From G963422705 sp963422705 (GTDB taxonomy: Bacteria; Poribacteria; WGA-4E; WGA-3G), in NCBI GenBank assembly GCA_963422705.1, contig OY730443.1, forward strand, positions 1,984,001-2,048,000: 64,000 bases of DNA. The letters are read 5' to 3'. The position numbers and the translations under genes were made by a program. This document shows positions 1 to 8,673 of this stretch, in pieces (position 1 is the first letter of the stretch; each line of letters begins with the position of its first letter). The notes under the pieces are model-generated. The model saw only the letters and a list, made by a program, of their open reading frames with translations, had not been told where the DNA came from and searched no databases.

Positions 1-2715
1 GCCGAGCAGCATAATATTGGCATATACCTTATTCCGGAACACCTGCTCCGAAATAGAGAAGAAGTCAATACCGACATAAGCCTCTGCATTGGTACTTTCA
101 CGAATAGCGGCTTCAAGTGTCTCCGTTTCAAAGGAAGTTTTCCCAATGAGGGTGGACATCGTTTCCGTTTTTGCGGTATTGATGACGGCGGCGGTGCGGG
201 TACGGCTGGCAACACGGAAGAGGGCATTCGCGTTAATTCCGCGCACGGCTTCTAAAATATCAAGTCCTAAAAGGAGTTCCGCTTTACCGTACGGGATGAT
301 AGGTGCCGCATGAACGTTCGGTTTAGTATAGGTAACATGCGCATAGACGCCACCGTTACGGATGGCGAGTCCTTTCCTATCACAGAAGGTAACATTGTAA
401 CCTTGGAAATTACCGGCGACGACAAGAATTTTAGAAATCGTGCCAATACCCATGCCCCCAACCCCAGCGACGTAGGCGCTCCAGGTTCTCTTGAAATCCG
501 TTAGGCGGGGTGGGGGTAGCGTTTCCGCTAAAGCATCCAGATTTGGGAATTCGCGGTGCAGGACGTCTCCTAACTGGCGCGGCGGACGTTTACGCGTAAT
601 AACAACTTCTTCAAAAGAAGGACAGGCGGACTTAATCCGCGCGCATGCCCCATCGGAGACGCAGGTAGAGGCGTCAATTGCGATTTTATCGCCGTAGTCA
701 GTATTGACGATTTTTAGGGCGGGGCAGCCGGTGGCGGTTGTGCATTCAAGGCAGAACTCGCAGACTTCAGGCGTGATGTTGATATGTTTTTCATGCTTCA
801 AAAAGCCTTGTTTAGCGACAGTTTTTTGTTTCTCTCGCCCCAGACGACGATGGTAGGTAATCGCACACTCTTTATCAGCAATGACAACTTTCACCCCCGG
901 TTTGAGTAAAGTTTTTTCGAGATATGTTTTATAGTGAACCCGGTCCGCCGGGTTTGTGCGAACGACATCTATTTCCTTATCACCCGCGAGCCCTTGCACA
1001 ACTTTCTCAATGTCTTGTGCAAAGGTAGGATTCCCAAGAATGTCGAATTCCCCCGCTGGTGTCGGTTGATGCCCTGTCATCGCAGTCGTTTGGTTATCCA
1101 AAATTATGTAAGTAATGTCCTGGTTATTTTTAATTGAGTCGGAGATGGCGGACATCCCCCCGTGGAAAAATGTTGAATCCCCCATGAAAACCACTTGCTT
1201 ATTCGTAATAAACGCGTCTATCCCGGCCCCGGCGCCGCCGCCTAATGCCATCGCAGATAGGTTGTGCATTAAGCGCGGGAAAGGCTCGTATTTGAGCATA
1301 GAATAGCAGCCGATATCCCCATGAAACACAATATCGACGGGCCCCGTGTCGTGATGAGTCTTCATATAGACAGGTTCCATAAATTGCTCCGCCATTTCCT
1401 GGAGAACGCTTGCAGAATCCCGGTGTGGACATCCAGGGCAAAACGTCGGGGTGCGTTGCGGGATATCGAACTGTCTTTCTGCGACTTCTGCCTGCAGTGC
1501 TTCTTCCTTCACAAAGCGTGCTGAATCCATCCCCGATAGCAATGGGGCCGCCTGCATTTCCGGGTACGCGCTTGTGCTAACACTAGCCGTCTTATAATTT
1601 TTAAAGAGTGGCAGCAGACGTTGGATGACGATAGAGGTATCGAGGCCGGCCTCTGTAGGGAACCCCGGTAACCCGGACGGAAACTGCTTACCCCAGATTT
1701 TAACAAATCGCCCGATATCACCTTCTTGATACATCTTTGTGAGTATTGCCTTAAGTTCATTTTCAAGGAGTGGGCGTTTTTCTTCCACCACATACAGTTC
1801 ATCCACTTCAGATGCAAACTCGCGCAGGATGTCCGTGTCAATCGGATGCGTCATGCCTAATTTAAGGACCGGAACCTCACCGTGTAAATTGAGTTCACTG
1901 AGTGCATGCAGCAGGTCACTATACGCGAGGCCAGAGGTAACAAACCCAAATGGACGCGGATTTTTCTGTCTATAGCGAATCTGGTTGAGGTTCAGTGTGC
2001 GTGCAGTTTCAAGCGCGGTGGGTAGCCGGCGCTGTAAGGTTTCTAACTCAATGCGCGCAGTATCCGGAGGTAACACGACGCGTTGCCCCGCATCAATTAG
2101 ACTCGTATCAAGCACGGTTTGATTGTGTCGATTCCGCTGTGGATAGGAGTTTGGATAAAGTTCAACATTGCTACCACCATCTGCCTGATTCTGTGTGACT
2201 AAATAACAGACATAAAGATTCGCAGCTTTTGATATCTGAAATGCGACATCCATCCAATCTTTCAGTTCTTGAAAGGTAGCCGGTTCAATCAAGGGTATAT
2301 AGAGATGTCGTGCGAGGTAACGTGAATCTGCCGGAACTTGTGTGCTATGTCCCCACGTGTCATCACCAACCGTCACCACGGCGCCCCCCGTTGTACCTGC
2401 GAGGTTACTGATAGCAATCGCGTCGGCGGCGACATGCAAGCCCACACTTTTCATAAAAGCGATTGCGCGCATGTCAGCCATCTGTGAGCCGTTTAGGCGT
2501 GCAACGCTCAACGCTTCGTTGTTAGCTATCTGTGCAACAATGCCATTTGCCTTGAAGAGTTCAGCGTTGCGGTGAATGACATCAAAAACCTCTGCCAAGG
2601 GGGAACCGGGGTATCCAGTCAGGAGGCTGACACCACTCTCCAAGGCACCCTTGATTAACAATTCGCAACCGGTATAGACATTAGTGCCGTTGGCTTGTGT
2701 AAACCTGTCATCCAT
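1..2715 (-). CDS. Indolepyruvate:ferredoxin oxidoreductase, fused alpha/beta type (3' end cut by window edge)
   Basis: Oxidises aryl-pyruvates such as indolepyruvate to acyl-CoA with ferredoxin as acceptor, in aromatic amino acid catabolism. The 905 visible residues give the N-terminal pyruvate-oxidoreductase-like domain (motif TGYPGSP near residue 35), the TPP domain (GDIGCYSM near 480, MGDSTFFHGG near 515, ILDNQTTAMTGHQP near 535), a ferredoxin-like stretch with cysteine clusters CEFCLECTTATGCP (about 655) and CVSDGACARIKSACP (about 690), then a gamma domain starting VGGMGIGT (about 745). IorA and IorB are separate proteins in many archaea; here both occur on one chain. The start is the ATG at 2715, preceded by AGGAGG eight bases away. 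It is the last gene of a minus-strand run after recN (65 bp gap). The C-terminus lies outside the window, so total length is unknown. Confidence 0.88.
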   Translation of the reverse strand, partial: MDDRFTQANGTNVYTGCELLIKGALESGVSLLTGYPGSPLAEVFDVIHRNAELFKANGIVAQIANNEALSVARLNGSQMADMRAIAFMKSVGLHVAADAIAISNLAGTTGGAVVTVGDDTWGHSTQVPADSRYLARHLYIPLIEPATFQELKDWMDVAFQISKAANLYVCYLVTQNQADGGSNVELYPNSYPQRNRHNQTVLDTSLIDAGQRVVLPPDTARIELETLQRRLPTALETARTLNLNQIRYRQKNPRPFGFVTSGLAYSDLLHALSELNLHGEVPVLKLGMTHPIDTDILREFASEVDELYVVEEKRPLLENELKAILTKMYQEGDIGRFVKIWGKQFPSGLPGFPTEAGLDTSIVIQRLLPLFKNYKTASVSTSAYPEMQAAPLLSGMDSARFVKEEALQAEVAERQFDIPQRTPTFCPGCPHRDSASVLQEMAEQFMEPVYMKTHHDTGPVDIVFHGDIGCYSMLKYEPFPRLMHNLSAMALGGGAGAGIDAFITNKQVVFMGDSTFFHGGMSAISDSIKNNQDITYIILDNQTTAMTGHQPTPAGEFDILGNPTFAQDIEKVVQGLAGDKEIDVVRTNPADRVHYKTYLEKTLLKPGVKVVIADKECAITYHRRLGREKQKTVAKQGFLKHEKHINITPEVCEFCLECTTATGCPALKIVNTDYGDKIAIDASTCVSDGACARIKSACPSFEEVVITRKRPPRQLGDVLHREFPNLDALAETLPPPRLTDFKRTWSAYVAGVGGMGIGTISKILVVAGNFQGYNVTFCDRKGLAIRNGGVYAHVTYTKPNVHAAPIIPYGKAELLLGLDILEAVRGINANALFRVASRTRTAAVINTAKTETMSTLIGKTSFETETLEAAIRESTNAEAYVGIDFFSISEQVFRNKVYANIMLLG

Positions 2716-2780
2716 AATTTTGTCCTCCTGTAGGCATTGCCACCCTGACGAGGGATTTGATAAGGCAAAGCGCCAAAAGG

Positions 2781-4523
2781 CTATTTTTCAGCCAACATCT
2801 CCCGGGCATGTGCCAGCCCGTGCTCCGTTTCTTTACCCCCGTGCATCCTAGCAATCTCTCGAATCCGCTCTTCCGGTGCCAGGGAACTCGCCGTAATGAG
2901 CGTCCGGTGCCCGACAACTGTTTTTTCAACGCGAAAATGTTTGTCGGCGAATCGCGCTATTTGCGGCAGGTGTGTAATGCAAATAACCTGGGCGGATGTT
3001 GAGAGCTGCTTCAGTTTATGTCCAACCACATCTGCAATCTTGCCTCCAATACCACTATCAATTTCGTCAAAAATTAACGTAGGAATATCGTCAACTTGAA
3101 CCAGTACCGTTTTAAGTGCCAGCATGATACGCGATATTTCCCCGCCCGAAGCGATGTTGGCTATCGCACGCAGCCCGGAACCGACGTTTGGGGCAATTAA
3201 AAATTCGACGCTATCCATACCATCTTTCCTGAAAGCATAACGTCTTTCATCTAGGAGGAACGGACCGGTGTCGTCAACTTGAGGCTGGACAGCAATCCGG
3301 AATTTTGCCCTATCCATGTTAAGCGCGCGCAGTTCTTTCTCAATAAGCCCTGAAAGCCGCTTTGCAACCTGTTTTCGTTTGACGGAGAGCGCCGTACACA
3401 GTTGTTGTGCCTCGTGAGTCACCTTGTCGACTTCTGAGCAAAGGTGCTCTAGCTTTTCGCTACTGAGGTGTAGTATCCTTAGCTGCTCGGATGCCTCAAC
3501 ATGGTATGCTAACATCTCCGAAACGGAATTGCCATACCGGCGTTTGAGTTTTGCGATTTGTTCTAACCGGGCCGTGACATCGGTAAGGCGCCTCGGGTTA
3601 AATTCTACAGCATCGGCATACCGGCCGATTTCTAGTGCTACATCCTCTATTTCATAAAGGGCTGACTCCAACTGTTGATTCAATTCGGACAAAGACGTGT
3701 CAACTTTTTCTAATGTAGCAAGCGTTTTTATGGCGGTTTTCAAGAGCGCCACGACAGACATATCGTGATGCCTATCCCCTTCTAAATGGGCATACACACG
3801 ATTTGTGGATTCGAACAGGGTTTCCGCGTTGTTGAGCAAGCGCGCTTCTTCTGTAAGTTTATCCTCCTCCCCTTCCTCAAGATTCGCTGACTCCAACTCC
3901 TCACACTCAAATTCAAGCCGTTCTTTTTCGCTCGCTGCGGTTTGCAACGCTTGCGTCACTTCGGACGCCTCTTGTTGCAATTGCTGTCGATGCTGGTATA
4001 ATTTGTGAACCTGTTTTCGGAGTTCCTTACATCCGCCAAAGGCGTCTAAGAGGTTCAAATGGGTTTCGTTCCGCAGCAGCGACTGGTGTTCATGTTGCCC
4101 ATGAATATCTACGAGTTGTTTGCCCAATACTTGTAACTGTTTTAAGGGCACCAGGCATCCGTTGATATAGGAACGGCTTCGGCCGGATGCATTTATCTGC
4201 CGTGAGAGGATGAGAGTGTCATCGCCATCTAAATTTTCGTATATCTTCTCAGACGCGTTATCTTTCTCTGTTAAGCGTATTTTGGCTGGACGTCCAGGCG
4301 CGTTGTTTGAAGTTGGGACGATAGCGACTTCAACCCTGGCTCTATCCGTCCCTTCTCGTATAATGTCGGTGGTAGCCCGTTCACCTAAGACTAATCCTAC
4401 CGATTTAAGAATGACGGATTTTCCCGCGCCTGTCTCACCGGTGAAAATATTTAACCCGGGTGAGAGTTCTAACGTGAGTTCATCAATAAGGGCAATATTG
4501 CGGAGCGAAAAAGTTTCTATCAT
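2781..4523 (-). CDS. recN: DNA repair protein RecN
   Basis: SMC-like ATPase that acts at double-strand breaks during recombinational repair in the cytoplasm. Walker A (GETGAGKS) sits at residues 29-36, followed by a long heptad-rich central region (about 160-380) forming the coiled-coil arm. The C-terminal half has the ABC signature ASGGEISR (about 458), Walker B LIFDEIDSGIGG and a typical ITHLPQIA switch histidine. At 580 residues it is close to the usual 550-570. It lies 48 bp downstream of nadK, an arrangement seen in many bacteria. No strong ribosome site precedes the ATG, which fits translation from a shared operon message. Identification is secure. Confidence 0.96.
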   Translation of the reverse strand: MIETFSLRNIALIDELTLELSPGLNIFTGETGAGKSVILKSVGLVLGERATTDIIREGTDRARVEVAIVPTSNNAPGRPAKIRLTEKDNASEKIYENLDGDDTLILSRQINASGRSRSYINGCLVPLKQLQVLGKQLVDIHGQHEHQSLLRNETHLNLLDAFGGCKELRKQVHKLYQHRQQLQQEASEVTQALQTAASEKERLEFECEELESANLEEGEEDKLTEEARLLNNAETLFESTNRVYAHLEGDRHHDMSVVALLKTAIKTLATLEKVDTSLSELNQQLESALYEIEDVALEIGRYADAVEFNPRRLTDVTARLEQIAKLKRRYGNSVSEMLAYHVEASEQLRILHLSSEKLEHLCSEVDKVTHEAQQLCTALSVKRKQVAKRLSGLIEKELRALNMDRAKFRIAVQPQVDDTGPFLLDERRYAFRKDGMDSVEFLIAPNVGSGLRAIANIASGGEISRIMLALKTVLVQVDDIPTLIFDEIDSGIGGKIADVVGHKLKQLSTSAQVICITHLPQIARFADKHFRVEKTVVGHRTLITASSLAPEERIREIARMHGGKETEHGLAHAREMLAEK

Positions 4524-4571
4524 TTTCCGTTTCTGGGGCCGTAATTCGCATAAAAAACTCGGATTTTTGAT

Positions 4572-5534
4572 TCAACGACAGTGAAGAGTGGTATGTATAC
4601 CGCTCCCCTTTCGACTTTCCCCCAACATTAACTTCTCCCGTAGCACGCCATAATAACTATGGTGTAGTGAACGGATGAGCTGAATAGTCCGTTCGGCCTT
4701 TCGGACGTTTATGATAGCCTCCGTCCCTAAAGGGTGTATTTCGCGCTGTCCATCAACGAAGACATCAACGTTTCCGTCGGCTGAACGCATTTTTACGCGA
4801 ATTTCCGCATCGCTGTGTGCGATGAAAGGACGGATTGTGAGACTATGTGGCGCAATCGGAGTCATTAACATTGCCTTCACTTGTGGGGCGACAATCGCAC
4901 TGCCACAAGACAACGAATATCCGGTGGAGCCGCTGGGCGTTGCGATGATGAGGCCATCCGCATGATATGGAATAAAAAACTCGTCGTCAATGTAAGCCTC
5001 CAACTCAATCAGGTGTGTATAGTGGCGAAGCACAACATCATTGAGCGCGAACGCTTGAAACGGTTTGTCGTGGCCGCGCTCAACGTCGATTGCCTCCTCC
5101 ATCCCGGGTAAACCGCTAGCGCGTTTCGACGCCTCCTCCGAAAAAGCACCGTTAACCACCACCTCTAACATCATTCTATGCTCTATCCGATAGTCCTTAT
5201 TCAACGTTGCTTTCAACGCCGGGTAGAGTTCATCAAGCGGGGCGTCCGTCAAAAAACCGAGCGTCCCGAGATTGATGGCAAGAATCGGCACCTTTTCAAT
5301 ACCCGGGGTATGGGCAGCACTGAGCAACGTCCCGTCCCCACCTAGCACTAAAAGCACGTCCGAACGCTCAACGATTGCGTCAGTATTCAACCCTGTTTTG
5401 GCGAAGCCAAGCTTTTCTGCTTGTTCATCCGGCAGAAGTGGAATAACATCTCTCTTCTTTAACCATTCGGTAACTTCTGCAACCAGTGCAGGCGCGTTTG
5501 ATTTTCTAGTATTGACAAAAAAACCGATGTTCAT
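4572..5534 (-). CDS. nadK: NAD kinase
   Basis: Phosphorylates NAD to NADP in the cytoplasm. Family motifs are all present: LGGDGTLLSA with the catalytic aspartate, INLGTLGFLTDA, LNDVVLRH and the long ATPSGSTGYSLSCG loop. I chose the ATG at 5534, giving MNIGFFVN, the usual NadK N-terminal beta strand. An in-frame TTG at 5570 would add 12 unrelated residues. The product is 320 residues, slightly longer than the 270-300 common in bacteria because of an extended C-terminal tail. Gene order nadK-recN supports cotranscription. Confidence 0.95.
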   Translation of the reverse strand: MNIGFFVNTRKSNAPALVAEVTEWLKKRDVIPLLPDEQAEKLGFAKTGLNTDAIVERSDVLLVLGGDGTLLSAAHTPGIEKVPILAINLGTLGFLTDAPLDELYPALKATLNKDYRIEHRMMLEVVVNGAFSEEASKRASGLPGMEEAIDVERGHDKPFQAFALNDVVLRHYTHLIELEAYIDDEFFIPYHADGLIIATPSGSTGYSLSCGSAIVAPQVKAMLMTPIAPHSLTIRPFIAHSDAEIRVKMRSADGNVDVFVDGQREIHPLGTEAIINVRKAERTIQLIRSLHHSYYGVLREKLMLGESRKGSGIHTTLHCR

Positions 5535-5628
5535 GTCTACATATCTATTTTGAACCGGTTTACCGGGCAACCGGCATCGTAAGACGATTACAAAAACCGT
5601 TCACGTTTTTTAAAATCTTCTGTCAGGT

Positions 5629-6645
5629 TTAACTTTCAAGGCGCGAAGCCGTTTTTTCCTTACCTAAGTAGGAAAAAGCCAGAATAATACCGCCACCGAT
5701 TAAAAACATTGTTAACGGCAGCAGCAGCGCACCATCCAATTGCGGTAAGCGGTAGGTAGTATATACACGGGCGCCATCAACCATGACAAAATCACGGAAC
5801 GGCCACAAGCCATAGAGGGAACCCACCATCAATCCAATTAAAAAAGCGATTGTCAACTCCCGGTAACGCTCCAATAGATAATTTAGCAAACGTGTAAATC
5901 CGACAACCCCTATTAAGCACCCTAGCGCAAAGCAAGCCAACCGGAGCAGGTTACTTAGCAGGACAGGACTTAGCTGCCCTGTAGCAATATGATACAACAC
6001 ATTATCAATAGCAGTGAGGAGAGGGAAGTAGAGGCCAAACGCCAACATCAGAAAAGAACCACTAATCCCTGGCAAAATCATCGCAGAGATGGCAACCGCA
6101 CCACCCGCAAAAAAGGTTCCTAACTCCATCACAGACAGAGATGACACGGAAGTCTCAGCACCACCCGGCTCCGCTAATGCGGACGCTCCTGTACTGATAG
6201 AAAGGCCGCATATCAGGGCAACCGCCAGGAGGAACACCAGAAACTCCCTACTCCTGAAACGCGAGAGCATACGGGCCGGGATCAAAATCGAGGCGAGAAT
6301 CAACCCACTAAAAAAGCCATAAGTCGCATCATGATGATAGTGGAGGACGTAGACGACGAGCTTCGAGGTGAGCAACACAGCAGCAATCGAACCAATACCT
6401 AAAGTGACGAGGAAACTGATATCGCTCCGCCGAAATTCAACGAAGGATTGTTTTATCACTTCCTTACGCAATGTGAGGAGACGGACAAACTTTTTAAGGG
6501 TTGACAAATCTCCGATGTTTCGCAAGGCAACGATAATCCGTTCATAAATTCCCAAAACTAACGCGAGTGTTCCACCACTCATTCCGGGAATGATGTTTGC
6601 AATGCCTATGAGAAAACCGCTGACAAAGTGCCGAATAGCGTTCAT
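5629..6645 (-). CDS. DUF368 family membrane protein, probable polyprenyl-phosphate transporter (PopT-like)
   Basis: Multi-pass inner-membrane protein of 338 residues with about eight to ten hydrophobic segments. The N-terminal signature NIIPGMSGGTLALVLGIYER and the internal repeat AMILPGISGSFLMLAFGLY are the two PG-S-G motifs typical of DUF368. Members of this family (PopT) have been reported to recycle undecaprenyl phosphate across the cytoplasmic membrane. The assignment here is by family, not direct proof. It starts only 6 bp after the stop of a GT2 glycosyltransferase that probably uses polyprenyl-phosphate carriers, so the pair makes sense as lipid-carrier sugar transfer plus carrier recycling. 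Confidence 0.82.
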   Translation of the reverse strand: MNAIRHFVSGFLIGIANIIPGMSGGTLALVLGIYERIIVALRNIGDLSTLKKFVRLLTLRKEVIKQSFVEFRRSDISFLVTLGIGSIAAVLLTSKLVVYVLHYHHDATYGFFSGLILASILIPARMLSRFRSREFLVFLLAVALICGLSISTGASALAEPGGAETSVSSLSVMELGTFFAGGAVAISAMILPGISGSFLMLAFGLYFPLLTAIDNVLYHIATGQLSPVLLSNLLRLACFALGCLIGVVGFTRLLNYLLERYRELTIAFLIGLMVGSLYGLWPFRDFVMVDGARVYTTYRLPQLDGALLLPLTMFLIGGGIILAFSYLGKEKTASRLES

Positions 6646-6651
6646 CGTTTT

Positions 6652-7317
6652 CTATTTCTCGTACACGTGGGTAAGGAGTAATCTGATAAAAAGGCGTATT
6701 TCTCGGAACGGTTTAATATCACTGATATAATGCCCATAGCGTGACTCAATCGGTAAGCTCTCTATACGACAGCCGAGGCGGGCGGCTTTGAGGAGCAGTT
6801 CTGCTTCCGTCTCATACCGCTCCGTTTCAAGTGATACGCGCCGTAGTACAGCAGTATGGATAAGGCGATACCCGGATTGGAAATCCGGGACAGTCTGTCT
6901 ACATAACCTTGAACCGATTGAAGAAATCAGCGCATTATTAAGACGTCTTAATAAAGGCATCGTCTCGCGTGATTTTAGACGCGCACCGATGAGGATATCC
7001 GGCGCTGTCTCCGCGAAATGAGTAAGAAATCGCGGGATATCTGACGGTTCGTGCTGTCCATCGCTGTCCATCGTGAAAACCAGCTCATAGCCTTTAACCA
7101 ATGCGTACGCAAATCCTTTCCGGAGCGCAGCACCTTTCCCCAGATTCGTTGGATTCGACAAACACACCGCGCCCGATGCCGATGCAATCTCCGCTGTCCT
7201 ATCCGTCGAACCGTCGTCAATAACAACAATATCTCTGATGAAAGCCGAGGCTTCCCGAATTATCTGTCCTATCGCGCGGGATTCATTGTAAGCCGGCAGA
7301 AGCAAGCAAACGTCCAT
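6652..7317 (-). CDS. Family 2 glycosyltransferase (polyprenyl-phosphate sugar transferase type)
   Basis: 221 residues with a single GT-A fold. It has LLPAYNESRAIGQII at the N-terminus, IVVIDDGSTDRT around residues 30-42, and TMDSDGQHEPSD around 85-96, which contains the DxD metal/nucleotide-sugar site. Length and motifs match dolichol- or undecaprenyl-phosphate mannosyl/glucosyltransferases without C-terminal membrane helices. The exact sugar cannot be read from sequence. It is the first gene of the minus-strand run that continues into the DUF368 transporter, nadK, recN and the oxidoreductase. AAGAGA sits a few bases before the ATG. Confidence 0.88.
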   Translation of the reverse strand: MDVCLLLPAYNESRAIGQIIREASAFIRDIVVIDDGSTDRTAEIASASGAVCLSNPTNLGKGAALRKGFAYALVKGYELVFTMDSDGQHEPSDIPRFLTHFAETAPDILIGARLKSRETMPLLRRLNNALISSIGSRLCRQTVPDFQSGYRLIHTAVLRRVSLETERYETEAELLLKAARLGCRIESLPIESRYGHYISDIKPFREIRLFIRLLLTHVYEK

Positions 7318-7515
7318 TTATCTCTTAACATGAGCCTAATTTCCTAAATTATATACCAAAACTTCGTTTTATGTCAAAGAAATATCGCATGTGAATCGGG
7401 ATTGATGCCCGAAAGTCTTGACTACCTATTATTTTAACACGTGCCTTGGAAACCTAAAGAACGAATCAAATCAAACAAGAATCTCTATAATACAACGTTA
7501 CACCTCTCAACTTAA

Positions 7516-7544
7516 TTACAAAAAAACTCAAAATGTGTTATACT
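7516..7544 (+). promoter_or_regulatory. Predicted sigma70 promoter for the nucleoside hydrolase gene
   Basis: TTACAA, a 17-base spacer, then TATACT. It lies in the otherwise gene-free stretch 7318-7649, which is AT-rich and holds nothing else I can identify. Transcription would start near 7551, leaving about 100 bases of untranslated leader. Confidence 0.55.
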
Positions 7545-7649
7545 AATACCTATAATCTTCAGAACATAGACTTGCTTTCGCACAGTTGAGAAGTGCAACT
7601 TGTAGCATACACTTCAATGTAGAATCAAAACATAAAAGGAGTGAAACGT

Positions 7650-8570
7650 ATGAAATTTCCAACACTCCCTGAGGCAAAGCGTTTAGAGATGCTGGAGCCG
7701 CCGAGTGGACGAGTCCGGATGGTACTTGATACGGATACTTATAATGAGATAGATGACCAGTTTGCAGTTGCTCACGCGATGTTATCACCTCAACACCTTG
7801 GCGTTGAAGCGATATACGCCGCACCTTTTCACAACAACAGGTCTGATAGCCCCGAGGATGGCATGGAGAAAAGTTATGATGAAATCCTGAGACTTTTGGA
7901 TTTATTGGGCGTTTCTGCTGACGGAACTGTCTATCGAGGTGCCACTTCATTTCTCGCGGATAGAACCAAGCCCGAGGTGACTGAGGCAGCAACTGATATG
8001 ATTGCTAGGGCAATCGAAAGTACAACTACCCCGCTTTACGTTGTCGCTATCGGTGCCATAACTAACGTCGCTTCCGCTATCTTAATTGAACCGGAGATTA
8101 TTAATCGGATAGTTGTTGTTTGGCTCGGCGGAAATCCACTATATTGGCCACACACACGGGAATTCAACCTTCAACAAGATGTTCGCAGCGCACAAGTAGT
8201 CCTTAACTCCGGGGTTCCCTTTGTTCATCTCCCCGCACGCGGCGTTGTTTCACACCTGCTCACCACCGTTGCTGAAATGGAACGTTACGTCCAAGGAAAA
8301 GGAAAAATTGGCGATTATCTCGTTGAAATTTTTAAAGCATATCACACAAACCACTTCGCTTATTCAAAGGTTATCTGGGATATCTCCGCGACAGCTTATC
8401 TTATCAATAGCAACTGGGTTCCCACGTCTATTGTCCACAGCCCTATCTTGACAGACGCAATGACATGGAGTTTTGATGACGCGCGGCACCTCATGCGCGT
8501 CGCAACCGGTGTCAATCGAGATGCAATTTTCCAAGATTTGTTCCAAAAATTGCAACAGCAATCAGAGTAA
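7650..8570 (+). CDS. Nucleoside hydrolase family protein (inosine/uridine-preferring type)
   Basis: Likely hydrolyses the N-glycosidic bond of a nucleoside in salvage. The N-terminal DTDTYNEIDDQFA keeps the aspartate cluster (DTD...DD) that binds calcium and the ribose. A second signature, VVAIGAITNVASAI, resembles the family's VALGPLTNVA. The usual glycine/asparagine spacing in DTDxGxDD is altered here, so substrate preference may differ. I use the ATG at 7650, which has AAAAGGAG 8 bases upstream; the GTG at 7641 overlaps that ribosome site. The product is 306 residues, a normal length. The gene stands alone between two minus-strand genes. Confidence 0.82.
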   Translation: MKFPTLPEAKRLEMLEPPSGRVRMVLDTDTYNEIDDQFAVAHAMLSPQHLGVEAIYAAPFHNNRSDSPEDGMEKSYDEILRLLDLLGVSADGTVYRGATSFLADRTKPEVTEAATDMIARAIESTTTPLYVVAIGAITNVASAILIEPEIINRIVVVWLGGNPLYWPHTREFNLQQDVRSAQVVLNSGVPFVHLPARGVVSHLLTTVAEMERYVQGKGKIGDYLVEIFKAYHTNHFAYSKVIWDISATAYLINSNWVPTSIVHSPILTDAMTWSFDDARHLMRVATGVNRDAIFQDLFQKLQQQSE

Positions 8571-8673
8571 ACTACCTCGTAATTCCTGACGTTAACCGCG
8601 CCAAACGGGCCATTCATTGCAGAAACAGCTGTCAGGAAAAATTGAAAATGGATGCGGAATCACACCCTCATAA